From Corydoras sp. C115 (lineage: Eukaryota > Chordata > Actinopteri > Siluriformes > Callichthyidae): 64,000 bases of DNA. The notes under the pieces are model-generated. The model searched no databases, was not told the origin of the DNA, and worked only from the letters and a program-made list of their open reading frames with translations. The position numbers and the translations under genes are program-made. How positions within the stretch are numbered: the stretch's first letter is position 1; every line of letters begins with the position of its first letter. Shown in pieces: positions 44,182 to 55,178 of the stretch. Where the stretch lies: contig JAFMOC010000782.1 in the NCBI GenBank assembly GCA_019802505.1, positions 43,053 through 107,052 on the forward strand. Direction: 5' to 3'.

Positions 44182-44512
44182 GCCTACGTGCTATCATTCT
44201 AAATAAATAAATTCTTTATCTAAATAAACCAGTAGAGTTTTAAACATAACACATTCAACATTATCCCGAGAGACTGAGGACGTCCCGTCCCAGCATGCAG
44301 CTGAGTTTACTCAAACTATACATGAGTTCAGTGTTGCATTGTTCAGGTTTGCACATTAGAACCCACACTAACACAACACCACCACGTCAGTATCACTGCA
44401 GTACTGAGAATCATCCACCACCCTAATACCTCCACTGCGGAGGAGGGGGTCCTGATCAACAGAGAACATACCAAAGCGGGCTAACAAAGTACCGAATGTA
44501 GAAAAACGGATG
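44182..44512. other. Intergenic; MITE fragment at 44381-44433
   Basis: accacgtcagtatcactgca and catccaccaccctaatac match the element at 43112-43278 in reverse. Confidence 0.5.
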
Positions 44513-44520
44513 AACTACAC

Positions 44521-44919
44521 TAGGGGTGAGCTGCAATATTCGCTGATTCCACGATTCGATTCGGAGAACCGTAGTCGACTATGAACCTCATAGTCGAATG
44601 TACCATTTTGACCACATGGGGGCGCCCATGGCTGCTGCTAAGCATTAGTTTTGACATGAAATGTCTTTGTTTTCGTTATATATATAGCCTTTTGTCAAAA
44701 TAAAATCATCCTAATTTCTAGAAAAAAAAAAAAAAAAAAAAAAAAGGTTTTCTTTTGTTAGAAAAACAAGTAAAATATAAAAAAAATATCTTTTTTAAAA
44801 ACTACGCCCTTAGCGCCATCTTGTGGTGAAACTTTAACTGATTCTACTATCAGTCGACTATAGGGAAAATCTGACGAATCAGATTCGACTATGAAAATCT
44901 TTAGTTGAATACAGCCCTA
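44521..44919. mobile_element. hAT-like non-autonomous transposon, 399 bp
   Basis: Ends taggggtg and the complement of tagggctg (acagcccta). Flanked by aactacac (44513-44520) and gactacac (44920-44927), an 8-bp target-site duplication with one mismatch, the length typical of hAT. Interior has attcgac/gtcgaatg motifs and an A-run at about 44722-44745; no transposase frame. Confidence 0.75.
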
Positions 44920-44927
44920 GACTACAC

Positions 44928-45439
44928 AATGGAACTGTAGAACTACAAAGTCCATCGATATGATCAGCGGAACTGAAAACACACACAGTGAGGGTAGAAC
45001 TGAGGAGGTGGAGCTGATAAAACGGCCGCTTAGTGTATACAACAGTTACCCCAGAACCCCCACCCCTCGAACCACACACTTTAACAAGCCAACTTCTTTA
45101 TTTTATTAGCGTTTGCTGTTTATGGTTCTGAAAGGTCATGTGACCAGTCGTTGCAAACACAGCTTTTTTCTTATGGATTTATGAGTTGAAATGTCTTTCT
45201 GAGGTTAAAATGTTTTTACAATAATGACCCCCACTTTTGTTTTCTTTCCATGATCCATTCGTTGTGTTGTTTTCTGAAACTAAGCAACCAGCGTCATTAC
45301 AGATGATCTACATTTAGTTTAAATGCAGTAGTTGTAAATTATCGTGCATTATGTGATTTCTAGGCGTCTAAAACTAGATTTCTAGGCTAAAAACACTCAT
45401 CTGGATCAAAACAGAAAAGTGTTTAACTTTCACAGCCAG
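44928..45439. other. Intergenic, no gene seen
   Basis: Includes an inverted copy of the 42362-42420 flank near 44980-45030. Confidence 0.4.
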
Positions 45440-45611
45440 AGGTTACATTTACATTTACATTTACATGACATTTGGTCATTTGGTTATTTATTGGACGCTT
45501 TTATCCAAAGCGACTTACAAGGTGAACACAGGGTTAATCACAACATCCCTGGAGCAATGAGGGTTAAGGGTCTTGCTCAAGGACCCACATTGGTAACTTC
45601 AGTGGACCTGG
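45440..45611 (-). mobile_element. Second-family SINE, truncated by a V-SINE
   Basis: cttttatccaaagcgactta and gggttaagggtcttgctcaa match 34850-35046. The head end is lost at the V-SINE junction. Confidence 0.75.
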
Positions 45612-45957
45612 TTCCTATCTTCCTCTTTATCCTCTACTAGGGTCGTGGGGGGGTGGTTTCCCCATTCCCATCCAGGGGAGAACGTTTCGGGCGCTGGGCA
45701 GACACCCAGGACAGGACGCCAATCTATCACTGGGCACACATTCACTCACACAGACACACTCTATATGGGGCAATTTGGAGAATTCAATTGACTTGATCCA
45801 TGTTTTTGGACTGTGGGAGGAAACCGGAGAACCCGGAGGAAACCCACGCAGACACACGAAGAGAACATGGAAACTCCACCCAGATTGGGATTCGAAGCGG
45901 GAATCTCTAGTGCTGAGAGGAGAACATGCCAACCACTAAGCCACCGTGCCGCCCCCT
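45612..45957 (-). mobile_element. V-SINE, first of a spacer-linked pair
   Basis: Shares cacgcagacacacgaagaga and gggaatctctagtgctgaga with 11730-12077. Confidence 0.85.
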
Positions 45958-45989
45958 GCACATGCTTTTTATTAGATTATTCTACTTCC
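45958..45989 (+). repeat. Spacer shared with 12078-12111
   Basis: gcacatgctttttattagat then tattctacttcc, identical to the distant copy. Confidence 0.9.
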
Positions 45990-46336
45990 ATCCATCCATT
46001 ATCTTACGCTTTATCCTCTATTAGGGTCGCGGGGGGGGGGGTTCCCCATGCCCATCCAGGGGAGAACGTTTTGGGCGCTGGGCAGATACACCCAGGACAG
46101 GGCGCCAATCTATCACTGGGCACACACTCACTCACACAGACACACTCTATATGGGGCAATTTGGAGAATTCAGTTGACTTGATCCATGTTTTTGGACTGT
46201 GGGAGGAAACCGGAGAACCCGGACGAAACCCGGGGACACGGGGAGAACATGGAAACTCCACCCAGATCAGAATTCAAAACTGGATCCCCAGCGCTGAGAG
46301 GCGAACATGCTGACCACTAAGCCACCGTGCCACCCC
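45990..46336 (-). mobile_element. V-SINE, second of a spacer-linked pair
   Basis: B-box region altered (agaattcaaaactggatcc); the rest is normal. Confidence 0.85.
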
Positions 46337-46343
46337 GAAATGT

Positions 46344-46640
46344 GGTGGAGTTTCCATGTTCTCCCCGTGTCCGCGTGGGTTTCCTCCGGGTTCTCCGGTT
46401 TCCTCCCACCGTCCAAAAACATGGATTCAAGGTGAATTGGCTGCTCTAAATTGCTTCAATCTAAATTGTGAGAGTGAGCAGTGGATTGGGTGATCCACCC
46501 AGCGGCGTGGGTTTCCTCCGGGTTCTCCGGTTTCCTCCCACAGTCCAAAAACATGGATTCAAGGTAAATTGGCTGCTCTAAATTGCTTGAAATGTTCTCC
46601 ATTGAAATGTTAAATTGCCTGAAATGTTCTCCGTTCGCTT
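46344..46640 (+). mobile_element. Two diverged V-SINE core segments
   Basis: The core appears at about 46346-46440 and again at 46503-46590, each with ggattcaaggt and ggctgctctaaattgctt, a variant outside the main subfamily. Confidence 0.7.
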
Positions 46641-47174
46641 TGTGCTGGAATAAAAAAGGCCTTTCCTCAAACATGATTGACCAAAATGTAAGGCTGGGTG
46701 CTTGATTCTATACACACGTGGTAACTGCATGAAGCACATGGATGTAATCAGTGAGATATGACCATTAAGACGTGTTGCACTGCTTTTGTCCTTATAGTTT
46801 ATGGTGAAAAGATTGCTTCGGTTAATATTTTGCTGAAAAAGAAAGAAAAGATTCCATTACATCAGATTTCACAGCTGCAAATCCACCCACTCAGCTCCCT
46901 TGGTGTGGTTATAGACTGACAGCGTGATGGGGATGGACCCTGATTTAAGTGACTCGAGTACAAGTACCTTAAACCAGTGCTTTAAAAATAGTGGGGCGGT
47001 GCCTGGGGGGTGCATAACAAGAAATCACAGAGCAAGTGATATTAAGTGTACTGAACAAACCCTCAAGAGACAACATGGAGAAATATTTAACAGAGACGAG
47101 GAGAGAAACGAAGATAATGAGACAAACAAAAGTCAACCGAAAGTTAAAACGAGGAAAGTGAATGTAGCGCTTGG
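46641..47174. other. Intergenic, no gene seen
   Basis: A 92-codon frame (46924-47202) runs into the minisatellite and has no recognisable character. Confidence 0.4.
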
Positions 47175-47898
47175 TTTCACTGTAACTGTAACTTCACTGT
47201 AACTTCACTGTAACTGTAACTTCACTGTAACTTCACTGTAACTTCAACTTCACTGTAACTTCACTGTAACTGTAACTTCACTGTAACTTCACTGTAACTT
47301 CACTGTAACTGTAACTTCACTGTAACTTCACTGTAACTTCACTGTAACTTCACTGTAACTTCACTGTAACTGTAACTTCACTGTAACTTCACTGTAACTG
47401 TAACTTCACTATAACTGTAATTTCACTGTAACTGTAACTTCACTGTAACTTCACTGTAACTGTATCTTCACTGTAACTGTAACTTCACTGTAACTTCACT
47501 GTAAACTTCACTGTAACTTCACTGTAACTGTAACTTCACTGTAAACTTCACTGTAACTTCACTGGAACTTCACTGTAACTGTAAACTTCACCTGTAAACT
47601 GTAACTTCACTGTAACTTCACTGTAACGTTTTCACTGTAACTGTAACTTCACTGTAACTTCACTGTAACTGTAACTTCACTGTAACTTCCACTGTAACTT
47701 CACTGTAACTGTAACTTCACTGTAACTTCACTGTAACTTTCACTGTAACTGTAACTTCACTGATAAACTGTAAACTTCACTTGTAACTGTAACTTCACTG
47801 TAACTTCACTGTAACTGTAACTTCACTGTAAAACTGTAACTTCCACTGTAACTTCACTATAACTGTAACTTCACTGTAACTGTAACTTCACTGTAACT
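47175..47898 (+). repeat. 11-bp minisatellite (ctgtaacttca)n
   Basis: 11-mers mixed with a shorter ctgtaa unit. From about 47490 single-base additions (gtaaacttc, ttccactg, aacttt) become frequent. Confidence 0.95.
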
Positions 47899-48629
47899 GA
47901 GGTGGAGACGAAGAAAGACCGGCGTGTCTTCTGTGTCTTTAAATGTTGGCAGTGGACAGCATGAAGCCAAATAAATGAAGGCGTCACTTAAAGACATTTC
48001 ACCTCAATCACACTGATAACCGCTTGAGTTTTTAATCATAAACGTGACGCGTAGAACCAGCGATCATCCCGCTTTATGAAAGCTGCTCCAGAAAAGTTGA
48101 GCTGCAAAACGGACGCTTTGGAGACATTAGTTCTGACTTCATTATTTTGATAAAAAAAATGTTGATGCTGATGAATTAGAATTTATTATTATTTATTGAT
48201 TTTATTTCATTTTATTTTTCAGTATCAAATGCAGTCAGTTCAAAAATGTTTCTGGTTTAAATAAGGATTTCATTCGTTTCTGTTACAAACTAAAAAACAA
48301 AGTTAATCAAATGATTCTTTGTTCTAAGTTGATCTATATTTCTTTCTTTTTTGTTTTCTTTATTGTTAATAAGGAGACATTGTTATAAAAGAGGCTGTAC
48401 TTATAACAAATTTATAGACAAATCATACTACAGTGGTCGTAGTGGACGGGGGGGGGGAGGTGAGTGTGCGTGTGTGTGTGTGTGTGGGGGGGGGGGGACA
48501 GAAAATAATTGAGAATCACTGCCTTAAACATCTGTCATCTGAGAGCAGCTCAAGCATTAAGGACTGAATAAACTACCGTAACATGACATCATCTAAACAA
48601 ACCTGAATGTTGCCCCATATTCTAGTTCC
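47899..48629. other. Intergenic, no gene seen
   Basis: AT-rich, with a G-run and (GT)n at about 48450-48496. Confidence 0.4.
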
Positions 48630-48952
48630 ACCTCTATTAGGGTCGCCGGGGGGTTCCCCATTCCCATCCAGGGGAGAACGTTTCGGGCGCTGGGCAGATA
48701 CACCCAGGACAGGACGCCAATCTATCGCTGGACACACACTCACTCACACAGACACACTCTATATGGGGCAATTTGGAGAATTGAATTGACCTTGATTTAT
48801 GTTTTTGGACTGTGGGCGGAAACCGGAGAACCCGGAGGAAACCCACACGGACACGGGGAGAACATGGAAACTCCACCCAGATTGGGATTCGAACGGGGAA
48901 TCTCTAGTGCTGAGAGGAGAACATGCTAAACCACTAAGCCACCGTGCTGCCT
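48630..48952 (-). mobile_element. V-SINE, tail repeat missing
   Basis: Begins exactly at cctctattagggtcg. Confidence 0.85.
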
Positions 48953-48972
48953 CATCTGATTATGTTGATGCC

Positions 48973-49298
48973 TTAATCCTCTATTAGGGTCGCGGTGAGG
49001 TTCCCCATGCCCATCCAGGGGAGAACATTTCGGGCAGTGGGCAGATACACCCAGGACAGGACACCAATCCATCGCTGGGCACACACTCACTCACACAGAC
49101 ACACTCTATATGGGGCAATTTGGAGAACTCAATTGACTTTGAGCCACGTTTTTGGACTGTGGGAGGAAACCGGAGAACCCGGAGGAAACCAACGCAGACA
49201 CGGGGAGAACATGGAAACTCCACCCAGATGGGGATTCGAACCGGGAATCCCTAGTGCTGAGAGGAGAACATGCCAACCACTAAGCCACCGTGCCGCCC
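48973..49298 (-). mobile_element. V-SINE, tail repeat missing
   Basis: Begins aatcctctattagggtcg, 20 bp from the preceding copy. Confidence 0.85.
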
Positions 49299-49712
49299 TT
49301 TACACTGACTAATTAATTTTGAACTGACTAATTATGTTTAATATATTGATATTACAGACTGAAACCGCGGCTCACGTGTTTGTTTGTGACTGATGGAGTT
49401 ACTGTAGACTGTTTGGGTTCTGCGGAAATATGTGAGGAACGTCTGGCAGCTGGCTGTAACACATCCTGGATATTACACACATCCTGCCTGACGGGTTCAG
49501 CCTGCAAAATGACGTTGACGTCTTAGCTTTCCATTAAGGGTTAAAGAAATGTGTGAAAAAAACAACGTTCCGCCGGTGACACGGGTTCAGGTTTACAGGT
49601 AGATTCACACAGAGCTATCAGTGCAAGCGGAACATTCAAGATTCAAGATTCAAGATTATTATTAATAATCTTTTTTTAATATTATTAATTTTATTATCAT
49701 TAATATCACATG
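49299..49712. other. Intergenic, no gene seen
   Basis: Short triple repeat caagatt at about 49637-49660; otherwise single-copy-looking. Confidence 0.4.
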
Positions 49713-50058
49713 GAGTGACACGGTGGCTTAGTGGTTAGCATGTTCTCCTCTCAGCACTAGGGATTCCCGTTCGAATCCCCATCTGGGTGGAGTTTGCATG
49801 TTCTCCCCGTGTCCGCGTGGGTTTCCTCCGGGTTCTCCGGTTTCCTCCCACAGCCCAAAAACATGTACAAGTCAATTGAGTTCTCCAAATTGCCCCATAT
49901 AGAGTGTGTCTGTGTGAGTGAGTGTGAGCCCAGTGATAGATTGGCGCCTTGTCCTGGGTGTATCTGCCCAACGCACGAAACGTTCTCCCCTGGATGGGCA
50001 TGGGGAACCCCACTGCGACCCTAATAGAGGATAAAGCAGGAGATAACGAATGAATGAA
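49713..50058 (+). mobile_element. V-SINE, catgtacaagtc subfamily
   Basis: Carries aaaaacatgtacaagtcaat in place of the usual catggatcaagtc. Confidence 0.85.
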
Positions 50059-50229
50059 ATTGCCCCAAATAGAGTATGGCTGCGTGAGTGAGTGTGTGCC
50101 CTGTGATAGATTGGCGCCCTGTCCTGGGTGTATCTGCCCAGCGCCCGAAACGTTCTCTTCTGAATGGGCATGTGGAACCCCTCTGTGACCCTAATAGAGG
50201 ATAAAGCGGAAGATAATGGATGGATGGGT
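50059..50229 (+). mobile_element. V-SINE, 5'-truncated
   Basis: Starts attgccccaaatagag immediately after the tail of the preceding copy. Confidence 0.85.
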
Positions 50230-50239
50230 ACTTAATCTA

Positions 50240-50575
50240 GGCGGCACGGTGGCTTAGTGGTTAGCATGTTCTCCTCTCAGCACTAGGGATTCCCGTTCGA
50301 ATCCCCATCTGGGTGGAGTTTCCATGTCCTCCCCGTCTCCGCGTGGGTTTCCTCCGGGTTCTCCGGTTTCCAAAAACAAGTACAAGTCAATTGAGTTCTC
50401 CAAATTGCCCCATATAGAGTGTGTCAGTGTGAGTGAGTGTGTGTCCAGTGATAGATTGGCGTCCTGTCCTGGGTGTATCTGGCCAGCGCCCGAAACGTTC
50501 TCTTCTGGATGGGCATGGGGAACCCCTCTGCGACCCTAATAGAGGATAAAGCTGAAGATAATGGATGGATTAATT
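50240..50575 (+). mobile_element. V-SINE, same subfamily as 49713
   Basis: Same cccgttcgaatcc head variant; the end of the core is deleted (ccggtttccaaaaacaag). Confidence 0.85.
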
Positions 50576-50614
50576 AATTTAAATTTAAATATTAAGGAAA
50601 ATGAGACATTTTTT

Positions 50615-50958
50615 ATTCATTCATTCATCCATTATCTTCTATTAGGGTCGCGTGGGGGGGCGTTCCCCATGCCCATCCAGGGGAGAACATTTCAGGCGCT
50701 GGGCAGATACACCCAGGACAGGGGGCAATCCATCGCTGGACACACACTCACTCACACAGACACACTCTATATGGGGCAATTGGGAGAATTCAGTTGACCT
50801 TGATCCATGTTTTTGGACTGTGGGAGGAAACCGGAGAACCCGGAGGAAACCCACACAGACACGGGGAGAAAATGGAAACTCCAACCAGATGGGGATTCGA
50901 ACCGGGAATCCCTAGCGCTGAGAGGAGAACATGCTAACCACTAAACCACCGTGCCGCC
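50615..50958 (-). mobile_element. V-SINE, short tail deletion
   Basis: ccattatcttctattaggg lacks the cgctttatcct bases. Confidence 0.85.
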
Positions 50959-51066
50959 TATTTTTTATTTATTTATTTTATTTTTTTTTTTTTTCAGTAT
51001 ATAGATATGTGAAATATAATAATAAACAGCTCTGAATATATATATATATATACAACTACAAATATA

Positions 51067-51416
51067 TTCATTCATTGTCTCCCGCTTTATCCTCTATTAG
51101 GGTCGCGGTGGGGTTCCTCATGCCCATCCAGGGGAGAACGTTTCGGGCGCTGGGCAGACACACCCAGGACAGGGCGCCAATCTATCACTGGGCACACACT
51201 CACTCACTCACACAGACACACTCTACATGGGGCAATTTGGAGAACTCAATTGACCTTGATCCATGTTTTTGGATTGTGGGAGGAAACCGGAGAACCCGGA
51301 GGAAACCCACGCGGACACGGGGAGAACATGGAAACTCCACGCAGATGGGGATTCGAACCGGGAATCCCTAGCGCTGAGAGGAGAACATGCTAACCACTAA
51401 GCCACCGTGCCGCCCC
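51067..51416 (-). mobile_element. V-SINE, full length
   Basis: A caaatata repeat flanks it (51059-51066 and 51416-51423), within AT-rich DNA, so the target-site duplication is tentative. Confidence 0.85.
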
Positions 51417-51650
51417 AAATATAAATATATTATGGAATATTTTACCCGGTGAGTGGGATGACGATTGCATGTCTGAATGTGTGCGGATGCCTCGTCTGGG
51501 TGTGACGGGCGAGCGCACATATGCAATCGTTTAAATCTGAGTGAGCAAGCGTTCATGAACGCAAAGTCACACGTTGACTTCATCCAGAGCTGAATTCCAG
51601 TCTGTAATCTGATGGAAATTCCTCTTTAGAGATCGTGATCTTAACATACG

Positions 51651-51996
51651 GGCGGCGCGGTGGCTTAGTGTTTGGCATGTTCTCCTCTCAGCACTAGGGA
51701 TTCCCGGTTCCAATCCCAATCTGGGTGGAGTTTCCATGTTCTCCCCGTGTCCGCGTGGGTTTCCTCCGGGTTCTCCGGTTTCCTCCCACAGTCCAAAAAA
51801 CATGCATCAAGTCAACTGAGTTTTCCAAATTGCCCCATATAGAGCGTGTGTGTGAGTGAGTGTGTCCAGCGATAGATTGGTGTCCTGTCCTGGGTGTATC
51901 TGCCCAGCGCCCGAAACGTTCTCCCCTGGATGGGCATGGGGAACCCCCACGCAACCCTAATAGAGGATAAAGCAGAAGATAATGGATGGATGGATG
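51651..51996 (+). mobile_element. V-SINE, full length
   Basis: Head ggcggcgcggtgg; catgcatcaagtc variant, shared with the next copy. Confidence 0.85.
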
Positions 51997-52019
51997 TTAG
52001 TTAATGTGAATGGGTTGGG

Positions 52020-52371
52020 GGCGGCACGGTGGCTTAGTGTTTAGCATGTTCTCCTCTCAGCACTGGGGATCCAGGATTGAATCCCCATCTGGGTGGAGTT
52101 TCCATGTCCTCCCCGTGTCCGCGTGGGTTTCCTCCGGGTTCTCCGGTTTCCTCCCACAGTCCAAAAACATGCATCAAGTCAATTGAGTTCTCCAAATTGC
52201 CCCATATAGAGTGTGTCTGTGTGAGTGAGTGTGTGTCCAGTGATAGATTGGCGTCCTGTCCTGGGTGTATCTGCCCAGTGCCAGAGACGTTCTCCCCTGG
52301 ATGGGCATGCGGAACCCCCCCCCCCGCGAACCTAATAGAGGATAAAGCGGAAGATAATGGATGGATGGATA
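52020..52371 (+). mobile_element. V-SINE, full length
   Basis: Same catgcatcaagtc variant as 51651-51996; B box weakened to ggattgaatcc. Confidence 0.85.
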
Positions 52372-52381
52372 TATACACTAT

Positions 52382-52690
52382 GGGTGGTTTATTGGTTGGC
52401 ATGTTGTCCTCTAAGTTCTAGGGATTCAGGTTCGAATCCCAGTGTCCATGTTCTCCCCGTGTCCGCGTGGGTTTCCTCCGGGTTCTCCAGTTTCCTCCCA
52501 CAGTCCAAAAACATGGATCAAGGTCCATTGAATTCTCCAAATTGTCCCATATAGAGTGTGTCTGGAAACCGGAGAACCCGGAGGAAAACCCACGCAGACA
52601 CGGGGAGAACATGGAAACTCCACCCAGATTGGGATTCGAACCGGGAATCCCTAGTGCTGAGAGGAGAACATGCTAACCACTAAGCCACCC
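52382..52690. mobile_element. Fold-back V-SINE: + half then inverted half, heads outward
   Basis: + copy from gggtggtttattggttggc to agagtgtgtctgg (52564), then the minus-strand core and head to ctaagccaccc (52690). Neither half has a tail. Confidence 0.85.
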
Positions 52691-52799
52691 TATGTAGTCG
52701 ACTTATAAAACCATTTAGGGAACACATTTCGGGTTTCACGTCTAACAGTTTGTGAAAGTCCCTGTATGGTTTGGACCCTCGAGGACATCAAAGGTTTAC

Positions 52800-53036
52800 G
52801 TTTGTGCTTTGGGTTCCAGCCTGTGAGAACGTAGGTGTGCTCGGCCACTCTGGAGGTTCCCATCACGCTGATGGACGAGCTGCTCGAGGCTGAATGAAGA
52901 GTGTGTGCAAGGTGAGCCGAGGTGTCCGTCAGGTCTGATGGAGACAGCGTGGCCAGATAACGATGACCGAGCACACTACGGTTACCAGCAGAGTCAGACG
53001 ACACCGCGGCATCAAAGTCCTGACAACGTTCCAAAC
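52800..53036 (-). CDS. Possible coding exon of an unrecognised gene
   Basis: On the minus strand a pyrimidine-rich acceptor tgttttggctcag precedes 53036. The frame stays open for more than 100 codons with codon choice typical of vertebrate coding DNA (many CTG, GTG, GAC, GCC). The product begins LERCQDFDAAVSSDSAGN, has a Ser-rich patch (SASSSSSISVMG), and continues AEHTYVLTGWNPKHKRK. A possible donor is c|gtaaac at 52799, though it is weak; without it the frame runs to 52690 and ends in a SINE. I recognise no domain. It may be one exon of a gene transcribed opposite to the S100 genes, or a decayed duplicate. Confidence 0.35.
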
Positions 53037-53203
53037 CTGAGCCAAAACACAAGAGCTGAGTGAAGAACGGCGGCGGGGTACTAGATCTCACAGCAGGAAA
53101 CCATCTCCCCCAAAAACTACAGTTTCTACTTGTTATTCTGGCATGAAGTGCAAGCTAAAGTTTATTTAGGGGGGTAAAAGGTACTAGGGTTCCACGGGGG
53201 TAG

Positions 53204-53536
53204 ATACATTATCTTTCGCTTTATCCTCTATTAGGGTGGCAGGGGGGGGGGGTTCCCCATGCCCAACCTTGGGAGAAAGGGCGCTGGGCAGATACACCCA
53301 GGACAGGGCCCCAATCTTTCAACGGTCAACATACACACTCTCACAGAGACACACTCTATATGGGGCAATTTGGAGATTTCAATTGACCTTGATCCATGTT
53401 TTTGGACTGTGGGAGGAAACCGGAGAACCACGGGGACACAGGGAGAACATGGAAACTCCACCCAGATGGGGATTCGAACCGGGAATCCCTAGTGCTGAGA
53501 GGAGAACATGCTAAACACTAAGCCATCATGCCACCC
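53204..53536 (-). mobile_element. V-SINE, first of three spaced copies
   Basis: Diverged tail (ttatctttcgctttatcc) and middle (ctttcaacggtcaacat). Confidence 0.8.
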
Positions 53537-53549
53537 AGTATATAGAACA

Positions 53550-53879
53550 TTCATTCATTCATTATATTCCCTTTATCATCTATCAGGGTCGCGGGGGGGG
53601 GGGGGGGGGGGGGGGGGGGTTCCCGATACCCATCCAGGGGAGAACGTTTCGGGCGCTGGGCAGATACACCCAGGACAGGGCGCCAATCTATCACTGGGCA
53701 CACACTCACTCACACACACACACTCTATATGGGGCAATTTGGAGAACTCATTTGACTTGATCCATGTTTTTGGACTGTGGGAGGAAACCGGAGAACCCGG
53801 AGGAAACCCACGCAGACACGGGGAGAACATGGAAACTCCACCCAGATGGGGATTCGAACCGGGAATCTCTAGCCCTAGC
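53550..53879 (-). mobile_element. V-SINE, head missing, very long G-run
   Basis: Preceded by gtatatagaac (53539-53549). G-run of about 26 at 53594-53619. Ends at gggaatctctagccctag. Confidence 0.8.
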
Positions 53880-53892
53880 TAGTATATAGAAC

Positions 53893-54223
53893 TTCCATCC
53901 ATTCATTATCTTCCGCTTTATCTTCTATTAGGGTCGCGAGGGGGTTCCCCATGCCCATCCAGGGGAGAACGTTTCGGGCGCTGGGCAGATAGACCCAGGA
54001 CAGGGCGCCAATCTATCACTGGACACACACTCACTCACACAGGCACACTCTATATGGGGCAATTTTGAGAATTCAATTGACTTGAGCCATGTTTTTGGAC
54101 TGTGGGAGAAAACCGGAGAACCCGGGCACGGGGAGAACATGGAAACTTCCAACTTGGGATTCGAACTGGGAATCCCTAGTGCTGAGAGGAGAACATGCCA
54201 ACCACTAAGCCACCGTGCCGCCC
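53893..54223 (-). mobile_element. V-SINE, third of three spaced copies
   Basis: gtatatagaac lies before (53881-53891) and after it (54226-54236), so the phrase separates all three copies. Confidence 0.85.
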
Positions 54224-54236
54224 TCGTATATAGAAC

Positions 54237-54585
54237 ATAATAATAATAATAATAATTGTTTATGTCAAACAGAGCAAAGCAGGGCTGTAAATGTGGTTAC
54301 TTTAGCATTAGAACCGTTCCTAATGAGGTTTTCTTGCTCTGCCTAAGCACCGCTATCCAATTTCACCACCCTCCAGACTGCTCTGAGGTCAGCTATGGAG
54401 CAGTTGCCATGCCACTCAGAGATGCAGGACCGTGTTGAATGTCCACGTGTTCTACTGGACGCAAACAAAGTACCATGAAGTGGCACCTTAGGTTCTAGTC
54501 CTCTACATAACTGTCTAACGGTTTGTGGAAAAGCCAAAGCATTTATAATTCACTACAGTAAATAAATAAGGACACCGTATGTAAC
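54237..54585. other. Intergenic, no gene seen
   Basis: (ATA)n near 54238-54256, then single-copy-looking DNA; open frames on both strands lack support. Confidence 0.4.
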
Positions 54586-54595
54586 TTGAATAGTT

Positions 54596-54687
54596 CCATC
54601 CATCCATCCATTATCTTACGCTTTATCCTCTATTAGGGTCACGGGGGGGGGGGGGGGGGTTCCCCATGCCCATTCAGGGGAGAACAT

Positions 54688-54723
<36 letters not shown>

Positions 54724-54963
54724 CCTCATGCCCATTCAGGGGAGAACATCTTGGGCGCTGGGCAGATACACCCAGGTGGGCACACACTCACTCACACAGA
54801 CACACTCTATAGGGGCCAATTTGGAGAATTCAATTGACTTGATCCATGTTTTTGGACTGTGGGAGGAATCCGGAGAACCCGGAGGAAACCCACGAGGACA
54901 CGGGGAGAACATGGAAACCTTAACGCTGAGAGGAGAACATGCTAACCACTAAGCCACCGTGCT
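54596..54963 (-). mobile_element. V-SINE with duplicated, hugely expanded G-runs
   Basis: Flanked by ttgaatagtt at 54586-54595 and 54964-54973. The ttccccatgcccattcagg segment is duplicated, each copy preceded by a G-run (about 18 and 33). Confidence 0.85.
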
Positions 54964-54980
54964 TTGAATAGTTGTTGATG

Positions 54981-55027
<47 letters not shown>
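54964..55027 (+). repeat. ttgaatagttgtt plus (AT)n module
   Basis: The module recurs at 55522-55557 and 61580-61623, each time followed by a + V-SINE lacking its A box. Confidence 0.85.
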
Positions 55028-55030
<3 letters not shown>

Positions 55031-55178
55031 CATGTTCTCCTCTCAGCACTAGGGATTCCCATTGAATCCCGTTTGAATCCCATTCTGGGTGGAGTTTGCA
55101 TGTTCTCCCCGTGTCCGTGTGGGTTTCCTCCGGGTTCTCCAGTTTCCTCCCACAGTCCAAAAACATGGATCAACTCAA
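55028..55178 (+). mobile_element. V-SINE, head and core only
   Basis: Begins tagcatgttctcctctcag and breaks after aaacatggatcaactcaatc into an inverted copy. Confidence 0.85.
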
